Below the pieces are notes generated by a model. The model did no database searches. It saw only the letters and a program-made list of their open reading frames with translations, and was not told where the DNA came from. A DNA stretch of 26,583 nt from a virus, in the IMG/VR virus record IMGVR_UViG_3300037225_001064, positions 1 to 26,583 of that record; one strand, 5' to 3'. Of the stretch, positions 1 to 8,602 are shown piece by piece (positions within the stretch are counted from its first letter, which is position 1; the number at the start of each line of letters is the position of its first letter). The position numbers and the translations under genes are program-made.

Positions 1-528
1 CGCAGTTGGAACAACAGCATTTGCAGTAACAACATAGGAAGGCGAAACTTCTGAATTATATGAACCTGTTCCATGAACTTTTGTTCTTGAACTTGAACCT
101 GCTTCTGCATAAGAAATCTTAATATAATTTTTTGTAAAACCATCAAGCGTAGGAGGAACCGTTTGAGTCATTAAATCAAATACCGGTATGTGGGGCACCT
201 GTATTTCTACAAGATCAATATCTGGTTGTGTTGTTGTTGGCGGAAGGCTTGCCCATGAATTTGGAACAGTAACCTTAAACGGAGCATATCCACTTGCTCC
301 ATGTGTATTTCCCAGAACAAGTTTGTCCTGTCCTGACAAAAGTCCTAATTCATCGAAGTTTTGAACGATTATTTTTGAAGTGGATGAAAGTATGTTTTTC
401 ATCACGCGACCTGCTTGGTCTCTTAAAAAATTAAAATCTCTTCCAAGATCTTGTGCGTAATATCTATCTCCAGCAGAAACCGGAATCCCGGAAGAATAGG
501 CATTGTTTTGATATTTTGGAATAGACAT
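1..528 (-). CDS. Tail-fibre protein N-terminus, 3' end cut by window
   Basis: An ATG at 528 with AAGGAG upstream begins a frame that stays open to base 1 (176 codons). The start MSIPKYQNNAYSSGIPVSAG is followed by DRYYAQDLGRDFNFLRDQAG (about 21-40), a pattern seen at the N-termini of phage fibre and appendage proteins ('d...a.Dl.rd...l.d..g'). The rest is Ser/Thr/Pro-rich beta sequence (PNSWASLPPTTTQPDIDLVE). It directly follows gpI, the usual place of the fibre or receptor-binding protein. The C-terminal, receptor-binding part is outside the window. Confidence 0.7.
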   Translation of the reverse strand, partial: MSIPKYQNNAYSSGIPVSAGDRYYAQDLGRDFNFLRDQAGRVMKNILSSTSKIIVQNFDELGLLSGQDKLVLGNTHGASGYAPFKVTVPNSWASLPPTTTQPDIDLVEIQVPHIPVFDLMTQTVPPTLDGFTKNYIKISYAEAGSSSRTKVHGTGSYNSEVSPSYVVTANAVVPTA

Positions 529-538
529 ATATTTCTCC

Positions 539-1198
539 TTAACCTATTGTAGTATATACTGTAAATTGTCCAACAAAATTAAAATATCCAAGAAAAATTT
601 TATAATAAGCTGGAAAGTTATCGGAAGAAAGGTCATCAACTATATCCTGTATTTGATTTGGCGTCAATATAGGATCCGTTTCTCCCTGATGACAATCTAT
701 AAGTATATTTCCAGAAATTGGATATTCTGTTCCTAAAGCAAATGGCCAAAGCCCCAAAAGATTATTCCCTCCATCATTTCCCATAGTCGCCCAATAATAT
801 GTCGAAGGATTAGGACTTTTTTCAGCTCCAGACATTAATACCCATTCATCAGTATCAAATTGATGAACTATTTCTGAATTTTGAAATGTAATAGCATCAA
901 TTCTTTTTTTGACATCAAATTTAAAAGTTCCTCTTAATTTTTGTGATTCTATGGCATTATGTACTTTTTTTCTTTTTGTGGCGTCCAAATCATCATTTTT
1001 AAGACCAGCATTTAAAAGAATCCCGAGCTCATCCACGACCCAGGACGGACACTCATCAATTCTTATAAATCTTGCGAGGGCAAGTATATCATTTTTCCAT
1101 TCTTGAAGGTGTGTATCTATTTTATTTGTCATAGCCTTTGCCGATGGATCATCTTTAAACAATTTAGGAATAAAATTAATTGACGGCAAAGGCAGCAT
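539..1198 (-). CDS. Tail protein I (gpI-like)
   Basis: The 219-aa protein follows J, where P2-type phages have gpI. It contains the gpI-like pattern: long helical opening with IDTHLQEWKNDILALARFIR, CPSWVVDELGILLNAGL (50-66), RKKVHNAIESQKLRGTFKFD then VKKRI (76-100), where 'r.li..a...h...GT' is the family hallmark. The C-terminal half is beta-rich (PISGNILIDCHQG). gpI bridges baseplate and tail fibres. The SD of the next gene overlaps its stop. Confidence 0.75.
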   Translation of the reverse strand: MLPLPSINFIPKLFKDDPSAKAMTNKIDTHLQEWKNDILALARFIRIDECPSWVVDELGILLNAGLKNDDLDATKRKKVHNAIESQKLRGTFKFDVKKRIDAITFQNSEIVHQFDTDEWVLMSGAEKSPNPSTYYWATMGNDGGNNLLGLWPFALGTEYPISGNILIDCHQGETDPILTPNQIQDIVDDLSSDNFPAYYKIFLGYFNFVGQFTVYTTIG

Positions 1199-1207
1199 TT
1201 TATATCC

Positions 1208-2983
1208 TTATAATCCAGATAACGTTAATGTTCCAGGAGTTGTTATTTCATCAGCAGCCAAAGTTAAAGGCAAACTTCCTGTGAAACTTGAAATTGTCAT
1301 ATATTCAATTCCTAAAACATTGCTTTGAATATAACTAAAAATATCAGATTCTTCAATCAAATCTCCAAATTGTCTTGGAGTAAGATTAGCAAGCAATATG
1401 GATATTTGGGTATAATCAGATGCGCCAAAAGAAGCTGAAAAAATTTGGTTAATTAATGTTACCGCGCTTACAATTCCACTTCCTAAATAAGTATCTTGAA
1501 TTTGTTTTCCTGTTTCAGTTAAAAATAATTGCCACGCTAACCTGAAATATTTATCTATTCCGTTTGTATAGACATGTCCTGCTTTAGGCTTAACGGCTGA
1601 AGTGACAGCGATAACGGTAATTGTAGAATCAACAAATCTAACATCTATTGATTCCAAAATTGTCCTATCTATAAGAAATTGTTGTATTGCTGATTTTAAC
1701 GTATTAGAAGGATTTCCTCCTCCGCTGGCAATACCTATGACTTCACAAGTCAACAATCCATATTTATTTCCAACTATTTGACACTGCGTTATTCCGCCAT
1801 AAGCAAGCACAAGAGCAATTCCATCCTGTACCGTAATAAATCTATCTCTTGTTTTTAAAAGCAATGGAGCTAAATTTTTGGCATGGTTTAAATCTTCTGA
1901 ACCAGCGCCACCCGAAAAAATAGTTGTATTGGTTACACCTGAAATATTTGAGTCAGATCCACCATAATTAGAAACAGAATTTAAAGCATTAACATTGCTT
2001 GAAGCGCCTCCGCCATAAGCATAACCGGCAAAAATATCAAATGCCGGCGGAATCATTCCATAAGTTCCATCTCCAAATCGTATTGAAAACTGATTGTTGG
2101 ATTTTGGAATAATTTTAAAAACTTTATCTGTTGAAATAGAATCAACAAAAGTAGTCACAAGAGTCCAGGTAATTGAATTTATTGTTATTGTCAGAGTGTC
2201 TTTTAAAACAAATTTATCTGGAAGATTAAATTCCTGGAACGCTGTTATTCCATCAGAAGTACCTATAACTATGTCTTGAGCTAAAGAAGTCTGCTGATAC
2301 ATAGTGATGGTCTTTGAATACAACGTCATTGTCTGATTTCCAATTCCTGCATTAGTAATTGGAATATATGTTCCAGCAAACGCATTAGAAAGAGAAGATG
2401 CCAATCTTATTGTAGTTGGGGACAAATATATCATATAGTAATCAGTATTAAGCGCTAAGGGAACAGGAAGAGTATTTGAAGTAGTGAATCTAACTTTATG
2501 TCCAGTATAAAGAAAATTAGTTGCCACTGTAAAAATTGATGTTCCTGTATTTATACTTGTTGAAGGTATAATTTCCTGAACCAATGTAAAAACGACATCA
2601 TTTCTTCCTTCAAATCTTTTTGAACTAACTACAAGTGAACCAGTATTTCTTGCTATGATATCAGCCTTTGATAAAGTGAAAGGAAAAACGCCTGTCCCAG
2701 AAGATGTTTTGACAAAAAATAATTCTGTTCCTGAACTTGTTGTTTGCGCGGATAAGGCGTAATCAATTAATTGACAAAGATCAGCGACAGATTGAACCGT
2801 ATATGATGTTCTAAGAAAAACAAGATTTACCATTGAATTAAGCCACATAGAAAGGACATCTCCTATTCCGGCCCATAATCTTTTCCACCAATTTGGTTTA
2901 TCTGTAAGTTCACTGTCTGAATTTATGTCAGAAAGTATGCTTGCAAAAGTTCTGGAACTATATTTAATAGGATTCGTAATCAT
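1208..2983 (-). CDS. Baseplate J/gp47-like protein
   Basis: The 591-aa protein starts with an amphipathic opening (FASILSDINSD) and a helical segment (VLSMWLNSMVNLVF). A beta-module insertion is clear at about 145-225 (YTGHKVRFTTSNTLPVPLAL and NTDYYMIYLSPTTIRLASSL). The key gpJ signature follows: FSIRFGDGTYGMIPP, GYAYGGGASSNVNALN, and the helix ITVQDGIALVLAYGGITQCQ. The family forms the wedge arms of the baseplate. It follows the gp25-like gene and precedes gpI. A good SD (AGGAG) precedes the ATG. Confidence 0.85.
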   Translation of the reverse strand: MITNPIKYSSRTFASILSDINSDSELTDKPNWWKRLWAGIGDVLSMWLNSMVNLVFLRTSYTVQSVADLCQLIDYALSAQTTSSGTELFFVKTSSGTGVFPFTLSKADIIARNTGSLVVSSKRFEGRNDVVFTLVQEIIPSTSINTGTSIFTVATNFLYTGHKVRFTTSNTLPVPLALNTDYYMIYLSPTTIRLASSLSNAFAGTYIPITNAGIGNQTMTLYSKTITMYQQTSLAQDIVIGTSDGITAFQEFNLPDKFVLKDTLTITINSITWTLVTTFVDSISTDKVFKIIPKSNNQFSIRFGDGTYGMIPPAFDIFAGYAYGGGASSNVNALNSVSNYGGSDSNISGVTNTTIFSGGAGSEDLNHAKNLAPLLLKTRDRFITVQDGIALVLAYGGITQCQIVGNKYGLLTCEVIGIASGGGNPSNTLKSAIQQFLIDRTILESIDVRFVDSTITVIAVTSAVKPKAGHVYTNGIDKYFRLAWQLFLTETGKQIQDTYLGSGIVSAVTLINQIFSASFGASDYTQISILLANLTPRQFGDLIEESDIFSYIQSNVLGIEYMTISSFTGSLPLTLAADEITTPGTLTLSGL

Positions 2984-2992
2984 TTTATTCTC

Positions 2993-3403
2993 CTAAATAT
3001 TCATAGGTATGCTAACATTAGCAGGTTTTTTAATATTACTAAAAGGAATATAATTTACCAAAATGTCCATTTCCTGTCCTGATTGCTTAATATTTATTGA
3101 TGATTGACTTAATGCTATTCTCCGGTCAGGATGTCCATTAGTCCCATCTGATACTTGCGTATTTCTCCATGCATTCCATTTAACAATATCATATTTTGTC
3201 ATAAAATTAAGAACGAAAGCATTGGGGTGATTTTCTTTTTCTGGAACACCTGAAGCATCCCTGCGATTATAAAACAAACTTTTTTTAGGTTGAAGGCATC
3301 CGGCCACAAGATCAGATTCTATTTCCAAAGAAAGATCAGAACCGGGTTCTCCATAAAAAAAGAATATTTCAAAGTTACTTAATTGAGATATTTCATAATT
3401 CAT
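2993..3403 (-). CDS. Baseplate wedge protein (gp25/gpW position)
   Basis: The 136-aa protein sits between the spike and the gpJ homologue, where P2/Mu-type phages encode the gp25-like wedge protein. Its segments (GSDLSLEIESDLVAGCLQPK then KSLFYNRRDAS, and a C-terminal SSINIKQSGQEMDILVNYIP then FSNI) fit the small beta-alpha layout and final 'i.v........l.i.yi' of that family, but the core GxR/dyG motif is not obvious. The assignment is by synteny with moderate sequence support. SD is inside the spike gene's end. Confidence 0.6.
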   Translation of the reverse strand: MNYEISQLSNFEIFFFYGEPGSDLSLEIESDLVAGCLQPKKSLFYNRRDASGVPEKENHPNAFVLNFMTKYDIVKWNAWRNTQVSDGTNGHPDRRIALSQSSINIKQSGQEMDILVNYIPFSNIKKPANVSIPMNI

Positions 3404-4083
3404 TATTTATTACCAACCTTCACCTGATCACTACCTTCTGTTATTTTAGATGTTTGACTTGTCGGTGTTCCTCCGGATCCTGTTATTGCCAATGCAAGAG
3501 CTGCCTGAAATGCCGAAGGAGAGCCAGAACCCGGTTCTGGAATCGGAGCACCAGTTATAACAGAAAACACCGCAGAAAAAAATGTCCAGAATGATGAATC
3601 CGATCCGCTGTCAGATTTTGTCTTGTCTCCTATTCTTGAAACAAACTGCATGTCAGTATTTCCAATTTCAAGAAGATTATTCAATGCGTCAAACACCAAG
3701 CTTATTTTTGCTTCTGGATCCTCAAAAATAACATGTGTTGTCGGCTTTCCATCATACGCGCCTGGAAGCATGTCTTTCATTTCATTTGCTTTTCCAAGAC
3801 ATACGGGACGGTTTTTATCACCATTCATGAAATAAATCTCAACCCAGTCATTAACCGCTGGTATAGTTAATGAGTTTTTATCCCTCATAGAAACCCATAA
3901 TCCAAGACCATTATTTGAAGGGCATAATGCCAAATCATAACAAGCTACTCTTATTTTTCCATTTTGGTCTGGATCATCAACTGAAATAACTTGCGCAAGA
4001 TAATGACGTAAATATATGGTTTCCTGAAAAATTATTCTTTTTAGAAGCTGTAGAAGGCTTTTATCATTAACGTCAAAGCTCAT
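3403..4083 (-). CDS. Baseplate spike protein (gpV/gp5-like OB fold)
   Basis: The 226-aa protein contains the gpV OB-fold (29-98): LAQVISVDDPDQNGKIRVAC, GLWVSMRD, IPAVNDWVEIYFMNGDKNRP, VCLGKAN, the usual 'v..vdDP...GRi.V... vGd.V.V.F..Gd...Pv.~G'. After it come a beta segment and a Ser/Gly/Pro-rich tail with a possible helix (FWTFFSAVFSVITG). No His-x-His iron motif or lysozyme domain is present, so the tip is short and not enzymatic. It is coupled to the next gene by TAATG. Confidence 0.82.
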   Translation of the reverse strand: MSFDVNDKSLLQLLKRIIFQETIYLRHYLAQVISVDDPDQNGKIRVACYDLALCPSNNGLGLWVSMRDKNSLTIPAVNDWVEIYFMNGDKNRPVCLGKANEMKDMLPGAYDGKPTTHVIFEDPEAKISLVFDALNNLLEIGNTDMQFVSRIGDKTKSDSGSDSSFWTFFSAVFSVITGAPIPEPGSGSPSAFQAALALAITGSGGTPTSQTSKITEGSDQVKVGNK

Positions 4084-5372
4084 TTTTGTATCCCAGGCCC
4101 AACAGCCTCTTCTAATGTTTGTGGTCCTATCATGGAACCATTAGCGCCATATCTGTCACAAATTTCAAGATCAGAACCGAATTCTCCTTTTGTAAATGTA
4201 TGTGTAACTTTTTTAATATAAAAATGAACCAGGGCGCCTTCAATTTCTTGAAGAATTGATTGCGTAAGAGGTGGTGGAAATCCTCCAGCGAAATTTATCT
4301 TTGTTAATGGAATAAAAAAAGGATCACCATGAGCTTTTACATTGACAGTAAATCCTTGACCTTGTGGTGCAGTAGATGAATTTACTGGATCAAAATATTT
4401 TATGACTTGTTGAAAATCAGTGGCAGATAATATTTCCGTGTCCTTCTGAATATTGGCCCCATTAGCAGTTGCTCGTCTTACTCTTTCCTTATTTAATTGA
4501 TATAATTTAACTGTTCCGCTTTCAAGGACATATCTTTGGAATACAGGTTGTCCTTCAACATAGGTTATTGATACCCCGTCTCCCTGCCCAGATTCTCCAA
4601 TATGCTGTTGCCAATCGAAACTTTTTATATTTGATAATTGTCCGCAGTTGTAATACAGATCCTTCTCATCATCAACGCCATAAACAGAATTGAAAAATCC
4701 CTTAACAATCAAACTTTTCATTTTTACGCTATCAACAAACAATCCCATCTTTGTTCCATCAGGTTTCACTCCATATCTAAAAAGAACATTCCAATTATTG
4801 GCCTTTTCATGTAGAAATGATAGAGATGTATCTCTCTGAGTTATTGGTTTTCTGATTGAAATTTTTTCCTTTGACAAACTGAAATCTATTATCTGATTCT
4901 CAACAGGAATGTCAATGTCCTGCATAAGCTGTGAAATCATGTCCGCATAAGTCTGTGATTCATAGACAGCATATTTTATTCCTTTTAAAAGTTCCAATCC
5001 CATAAAGGTAGCATTATAAATTGTTTGACCGCCTTCATCTCCAGCGCCCGAAGGAGTCTGTACCATACAATGTATTCCTTGTCTTCTTCCTCTTGACGAA
5101 GAAATATTTATTCCTAATTTTGCTATGTTTTGATTCCAAGATTTATAACCAAAAGATATTTCCAGTTTTCTTCCGCATCTAAAAAATTTAGCATATATTC
5201 CTGAAGGATCCCGTAATGAAAGACTGCCTGAAACAAGTTTTCCAAGTTCTTCTGTTATACTGAACGATATAACATCAGGCGTTATCATTTTTATTGCGTC
5301 TTTATTTGGTCCATCAAAATTAGGACAAACAATAGAAAAAAAGGCTGTTCCATTGTTAAATAGAATTTCCAT
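4080..5372 (-). CDS. Baseplate hub protein (gpD / T4 gp27-like)
   Basis: The 430-aa protein has the hub layout: a beta opening (ISFSITEELGKLVSGSLSLR), a middle (NATFMGLELLKGIKYAVYES, then QTYADMISQLMQDI, then FLHEKANNWNVLFRYG), and a C-terminal part with FFIPLTKINFAGGFPPPL and the conserved-looking VTHTFTKGEFGSDLEICDRY. The 'L...la...n......' region and the final 'h.f..g.f...l.l' are typical of late-control gene D proteins. It forms the trimeric hub that carries the spike encoded next (4-base overlap). SD is partly within the preceding gene. Confidence 0.8.
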   Translation of the reverse strand: MEILFNNGTAFFSIVCPNFDGPNKDAIKMITPDVISFSITEELGKLVSGSLSLRDPSGIYAKFFRCGRKLEISFGYKSWNQNIAKLGINISSSRGRRQGIHCMVQTPSGAGDEGGQTIYNATFMGLELLKGIKYAVYESQTYADMISQLMQDIDIPVENQIIDFSLSKEKISIRKPITQRDTSLSFLHEKANNWNVLFRYGVKPDGTKMGLFVDSVKMKSLIVKGFFNSVYGVDDEKDLYYNCGQLSNIKSFDWQQHIGESGQGDGVSITYVEGQPVFQRYVLESGTVKLYQLNKERVRRATANGANIQKDTEILSATDFQQVIKYFDPVNSSTAPQGQGFTVNVKAHGDPFFIPLTKINFAGGFPPPLTQSILQEIEGALVHFYIKKVTHTFTKGEFGSDLEICDRYGANGSMIGPQTLEEAVGPGIQK

Positions 5373-5656
5373 TAAATATCCTGTATAATAGGAATTATCA
5401 GTTTTTTTAATTTGCCTTCATCGAAATCATTCTCAACAATGTCAATTATATTCGCTTCAAAAAGAATATAAGACAAATCTTCAGATCCATCACCATAAAT
5501 TTCCTGTCTGCTGGCTATGTCGTCAAGCATTGATCCCTGGATATTATCTATAATTGTAGCGGTTTGATAAGTCCCTATGTCTTTTTTATCACGGACTGGA
5601 AATGTATTTCCAAGTTCATCGTTAAAAGAAATAATGGCCACATCATCAAAAATCAA
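5372..5656 (-). CDS. LysM-like tail protein (P2 gpX-like)
   Basis: The 94-aa protein ends in a LysM-like fold: MLDDIASRQEIYGDGSEDLS (43-62), then YILFEANIIDI and EGKLKKLIIPII (80-91), matching the 'D.iA...yG....l...N.......G..l.iP' pattern of P2 gpX-type tail proteins. The N-terminus has a short beta extension (DDVAIISFNDELGN). It may attach the hub to the tube or to peptidoglycan. It overlaps the next gene by one base (TAATG) and the previous by four. Confidence 0.75.
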   Translation of the reverse strand: MIFDDVAIISFNDELGNTFPVRDKKDIGTYQTATIIDNIQGSMLDDIASRQEIYGDGSEDLSYILFEANIIDIVENDFDEGKLKKLIIPIIQDI

Positions 5657-6261
5657 AATTTGCCTCCAGAATTAAGTTCTGATTGAACTACATCATAAGC
5701 TGATTCAACCATTCCGAGATAAGAAGCTATTTTTCTACATGTCTCTTCACCCTTATAAAGCAAAGATGTTTCATCGAGCCATAATTCAATACTAATTTCT
5801 GAAAATTGAGTATATCCGAAACGATTTGTAAACTGGCTTTTATGAACATAGTCACACTTTGCCACATACCATTCCAGGGGAATAGTTGATCCGGATCCCC
5901 AATAAAATAAAACTTTCGGATTTGGCGTAAACTGTGAAACCGCGTTAAATATTCCTGCTGGATTTATTCCAAACGCCTGGTTTCTTAAATTATCAAATTG
6001 TTTTAAAATAAGAATATTCCCAACCGTATTATTTCTCTTGACAAGAGGGATAGTAAATGATACCTTTCTGTTCCCCATGCCTCCGGAATTTATAGGATTA
6101 AAATTTAAACCTGGAATCGGAGTTTCAGTAAGAACTATTTGTTTGCTGTCAGTTATATCTCCCGGGATTGCAATTGAAGTAATAAGCTGAAAGTTTTGCA
6201 GATCAAACATAAAAAAGGGAACATTAACGGCGCTATATGGGGATTGCAATATTTTATTCAT
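5653..6261 (-). CDS. Baseplate/tube-initiator protein (gp53/Afp7-like)
   Basis: The 202-aa protein has a strand-rich N-terminus and a segment NPKVLFYWGSGSTIPLEWYV (114-133). A later segment reads YVHKSQFTNRFGYTQFSEIS then IELWLDE (138-164). This 'lFxWG...v....f...G....a.i.v.l.E' layout is found in the tube-initiator/LysM-linked proteins of contractile systems (PVC/Afp7-like, T4 gp53-like). No LysM is fused here. The next small gene supplies a LysM-like domain. It overlaps both neighbours by 4 bases. Its place directly after the tape measure fits. Confidence 0.65.
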   Translation of the reverse strand: MNKILQSPYSAVNVPFFMFDLQNFQLITSIAIPGDITDSKQIVLTETPIPGLNFNPINSGGMGNRKVSFTIPLVKRNNTVGNILILKQFDNLRNQAFGINPAGIFNAVSQFTPNPKVLFYWGSGSTIPLEWYVAKCDYVHKSQFTNRFGYTQFSEISIELWLDETSLLYKGEETCRKIASYLGMVESAYDVVQSELNSGGKF

Positions 6262-7436
6262 GTGCCCTCTAACGTCATATCATCAAGAAGAATATTTTTG
6301 ATCTGGCGTGCTATTCCACGACCAAAATTTTCTCCTGCATTAACCGCGTTTCCCTCCGTGACATTTAAGGACATTCCAGGAATAATCACCTCAATATGAG
6401 AGCCGCCCATTCCATGAGGATTCTTTGTGGCAAATATTGTATCATTTGGATCAGTATGAACTACTTTTCCTGACTTTGTTATAATGGCATCTTTAACAGT
6501 TACGTTAGGATTTAATTTTCCAGTAGGTGTCTTTGAGAAAAGGCTTTTAACCATATCAACATAAGCCATTCCTAAATCTTTAAGATTTTTTACATCAAAT
6601 GTTCCATGTAATAAATCAACAAGTATTTTTAAGGCATCATTCAAAACTCTAACTCCGGCTACAAATTCACTGCCTAGTATTTTTCCTATTTCTCTAAACA
6701 ATGGATTTAAAATCTTTATGACTTCACCTATAGATTCAAGGATAGATTTTAAACTTTGCATTATATCCATTCCGCCAGACAATCCACTTAAGCCTTCAGT
6801 AAATCCTGCCCCGAATTCTTTGACTGCATTTATAACGGCCCTGATTACAAAAGCCAATCCTTCAAATATTGGTTTTAAAAAATTAGATACCATCATCCCA
6901 AACACCATTATTTTTAACATAATAAGATTTAATGTATCGGCAATACTTTTAGCCGTGTCTCCGAATATACTTTTCAATGTTTCTTTTATTACATCAATGA
7001 TAGGTTTGACCATATTTAAAACAGATTCAAAAAGAGATTTGATCATTTTAAACGCATTAACCAGGACACCACCCATCAGAACAAACATTTCTCTGTTCTT
7101 TTCCACCCATCCAAGAAGTTTCTGTAAAAGAGGAAGTAAGGCCTGTCGTAGAGGCCATAACAAATTTTTTGCAATAATATTCTGCATGATTCCAAACGTA
7201 GTTCCGATTTCCGGTATAACTTCTTGAACCATTCCCATGGCTCCCTTGAATCCTGCCGCGAGAGCTGCAAAAAGAACCTTAGCTCCCGCAATGGCATTGA
7301 AAGCTCCTTTTGTAATTTTTCCGGTCATATTCTTTGTGTTTTCAGTCATGTTTTTCATTGACTTTGACATTTCTTGCATGGCCTTTGTAAAACCACTGAT
7401 GTCATATCCAAAACTAATTTCACTTTTATCGGCCAT
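6258..7436 (-). CDS. Tail tape measure protein (short)
   Basis: The 392-aa protein is helical with long hydrophobic stretches (AKVLFAALAAGFKGAMGMVQ, LIMLKIMVFGMMVSNFLKPI) and amphipathic repeats. Near the end (314-338) it has the characteristic tape measure signature, VKDAIITKSGKVVHTDPNDT then IFATK. By the usual ruler of about 1.5 angstroms per residue it predicts a tail of about 59 nm, short for a myovirus. The C-terminal 50 residues could interact with the hub. It begins directly at the stop of the chaperone extension and overlaps the next gene by 4 bases. Confidence 0.85.
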   Translation of the reverse strand: MADKSEISFGYDISGFTKAMQEMSKSMKNMTENTKNMTGKITKGAFNAIAGAKVLFAALAAGFKGAMGMVQEVIPEIGTTFGIMQNIIAKNLLWPLRQALLPLLQKLLGWVEKNREMFVLMGGVLVNAFKMIKSLFESVLNMVKPIIDVIKETLKSIFGDTAKSIADTLNLIMLKIMVFGMMVSNFLKPIFEGLAFVIRAVINAVKEFGAGFTEGLSGLSGGMDIMQSLKSILESIGEVIKILNPLFREIGKILGSEFVAGVRVLNDALKILVDLLHGTFDVKNLKDLGMAYVDMVKSLFSKTPTGKLNPNVTVKDAIITKSGKVVHTDPNDTIFATKNPHGMGGSHIEVIIPGMSLNVTEGNAVNAGENFGRGIARQIKNILLDDMTLEGT

Positions 7437-7613
7437 TTATTTTTCCTCTATGTGTCCCATTTTCTTACAAATTTCAATGGCTCTCTTTGCTGTATATAGA
7501 TATGTTTCAATGTTCATATTATTCAAATCATTTAGAGAGATAGTTCCCTTTGAGGCCAACCCAATTAAAAAAGCATCTTCGATCATTTGTTTTTCACTCC
7601 AGTCCAGCAACAT
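7437..7613 (-). CDS. Frameshift extension / small tail-chaperone partner (-1 frame)
   Basis: From an ATG at 7613 this frame gives 58 aa (MLLDWSEKQMIEDAFLIGLA then mostly helical, ending CKKMGHIEEK), and its stop TAA directly abuts the tape measure ATG. The ATG has no SD at a useful distance: AGGAGG lies 22 bases upstream. The frame stays open and protein-like further up (ERGGIFWLESI), so it is more likely reached by a -1 shift from the chaperone. With a shift at 7685 the fusion would be about 346 aa. In many tailed phages a short protein and a longer frameshifted form of it assist tail assembly just before the tape measure. Frame relation, spacing and position all fit. Confidence 0.55.
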   Translation of the reverse strand: MLLDWSEKQMIEDAFLIGLASKGTISLNDLNNMNIETYLYTAKRAIEICKKMGHIEEK

Positions 7614-7641
7614 TATACTTTCAAGCCAGAAAATGCCTCCT

Positions 7642-7691
7642 CGCTCTCCCGTGATGACTTGATGATCTACCGGAGAGCGTTCTCGAAAAGC
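7642..7691 (-). promoter_or_regulatory. Probable -1 ribosomal frameshift signal in the tail chaperone
   Basis: GCTTTTC (7691-7685, codons CTT TTC) is followed after five bases by an 8-bp perfect stem CGCTCTCC/GGAGAGCG (7679-7672 with 7649-7642, loop 22 bases) that includes the chaperone stop TAG (7669-7667). The -1 frame is open from 7712 to a TAA at 7439. Slippage at UUC to UUU is possible, but the heptamer is not canonical, since the P-site CUU pairs poorly after a shift. Confidence 0.5.
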
Positions 7692-8476
7692 TGCGATGTG
7701 TTCAAAACTACTTCAAATTTTTTACCGCATTTATTGCATCTTTTGGTTACCCGTTCATTCAAGCCATATTTTTCCAGAATCTTTCCGATTTCTTTGAGAT
7801 CGTCTATATCGCTTCTTTCGAACATGGTCATGCCAAAATTATTCTTGAATTCTCGAGTGATCTCATTGCCATTAACTTTCCGCAATGCTTGGACGTATGC
7901 CATCATCTGCATCCGGATTCCATCCTCATCTCCGATCTTGTTATACGCCATACTACAATGATTCAATGATGGATATTCAATTTCAATGTCCGTTACCGTT
8001 TCATCATGAGCATCGGCATCTGATATGACAATAGGAAATTTCAATTTGTACTTGATTGTGTTATCCTCTGATTCTGGCTTCATTGATATTTTTATATCGG
8101 AAATATAATCTCTGCTGTCAAGATCTGGATTTTTGTTGTATTCACATTTTTTCAATTCCCCGCATTTCGGACATGGATATTCTCCCTCGATACCTGTATC
8201 ATCCGATCTCATGAGAGCTAATTTAATTGCCAAAAGAAACGAGGACCGATAAGGCATGCATCCCACGATGTTTTTTATTGTTTGTCTGTCCGAGACATCG
8301 TCTATTTTTTCAATGCCCCCGGAAATATAAACTTGGAGAGCGCTGTATTGATTTCCTTTTTCCGCAATACGATTAGTGTCTGCCAGAACCGATGATTGGA
8401 TATGAGTTTTGAGCTCCACTTCCGTATAAGTTTTTCCCTCGAAAATGGCCGGAATCGGCAATTTTACAGTTCCCAT
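7667..8476 (-). CDS. Tail assembly chaperone (T4 gp26/gp51-like, zinc-ribbon type)
   Basis: The 269-aa protein has a split zinc ribbon, CPKC (102-105) and CNKC (247-250), with about 140 residues between. This resembles the T4 baseplate hub-chaperone family found next to tape measure genes. Conserved-looking helices include RSSFLLAIKLALMR and RMQMMAYVQALRKVNG. The SD is CGGAGG. The protein would coat or fold the tape measure before tube assembly. A probable -1 frameshift near its end adds a C-terminal extension. The GC-rich stem that overlaps its stop is described separately. Confidence 0.75.
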   Translation of the reverse strand: MGTVKLPIPAIFEGKTYTEVELKTHIQSSVLADTNRIAEKGNQYSALQVYISGGIEKIDDVSDRQTIKNIVGCMPYRSSFLLAIKLALMRSDDTGIEGEYPCPKCGELKKCEYNKNPDLDSRDYISDIKISMKPESEDNTIKYKLKFPIVISDADAHDETVTDIEIEYPSLNHCSMAYNKIGDEDGIRMQMMAYVQALRKVNGNEITREFKNNFGMTMFERSDIDDLKEIGKILEKYGLNERVTKRCNKCGKKFEVVLNTSQLFENALR

Positions 8477-8574
8477 CTTTTCCTCCGTTGTTATTATAAT
8501 CGCATATAAGGCCCTAAAACTCGCACAGGTTGAATCTTCAGGCAGGGGATAGCCATATTATGCCATCCACCGTG

Positions 8575-8596
8575 ATTTCGGAACCGGTTCCGAAAT
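8575..8596. repeat. 22-bp perfect palindrome after the tail tube gene
   Basis: ATTTCGGAACC and its reverse complement meet with no gap. As RNA it would form a 9-bp stem with a CCGG loop, 7 bases after the tube stop. No U-tract follows, so it is not an ordinary terminator. It could protect the sheath-tube mRNA end, be cut by RNase, or bind a protein. Confidence 0.6.
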
Positions 8597-8602
8597 TGAC
8601 CT

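Noticed and set aside
6718-7961. Several plus-strand open frames opposite the tape measure and chaperone
   Set aside because: They mirror hydrophobic minus-strand genes, have no SD and would be the only plus-strand genes in the window.
8493-8498. TATAAT just before the chaperone gene as a promoter
   Set aside because: No -35 box of any quality at 16-18 bases.
8494-8556. 20-residue open frame in the gap between tail tube and chaperone
   Set aside because: No convincing SD and no recognisable sequence. Short frames like this occur by chance.
8575-8596. Palindrome as an intrinsic terminator
   Set aside because: No U-tract follows it on either strand.
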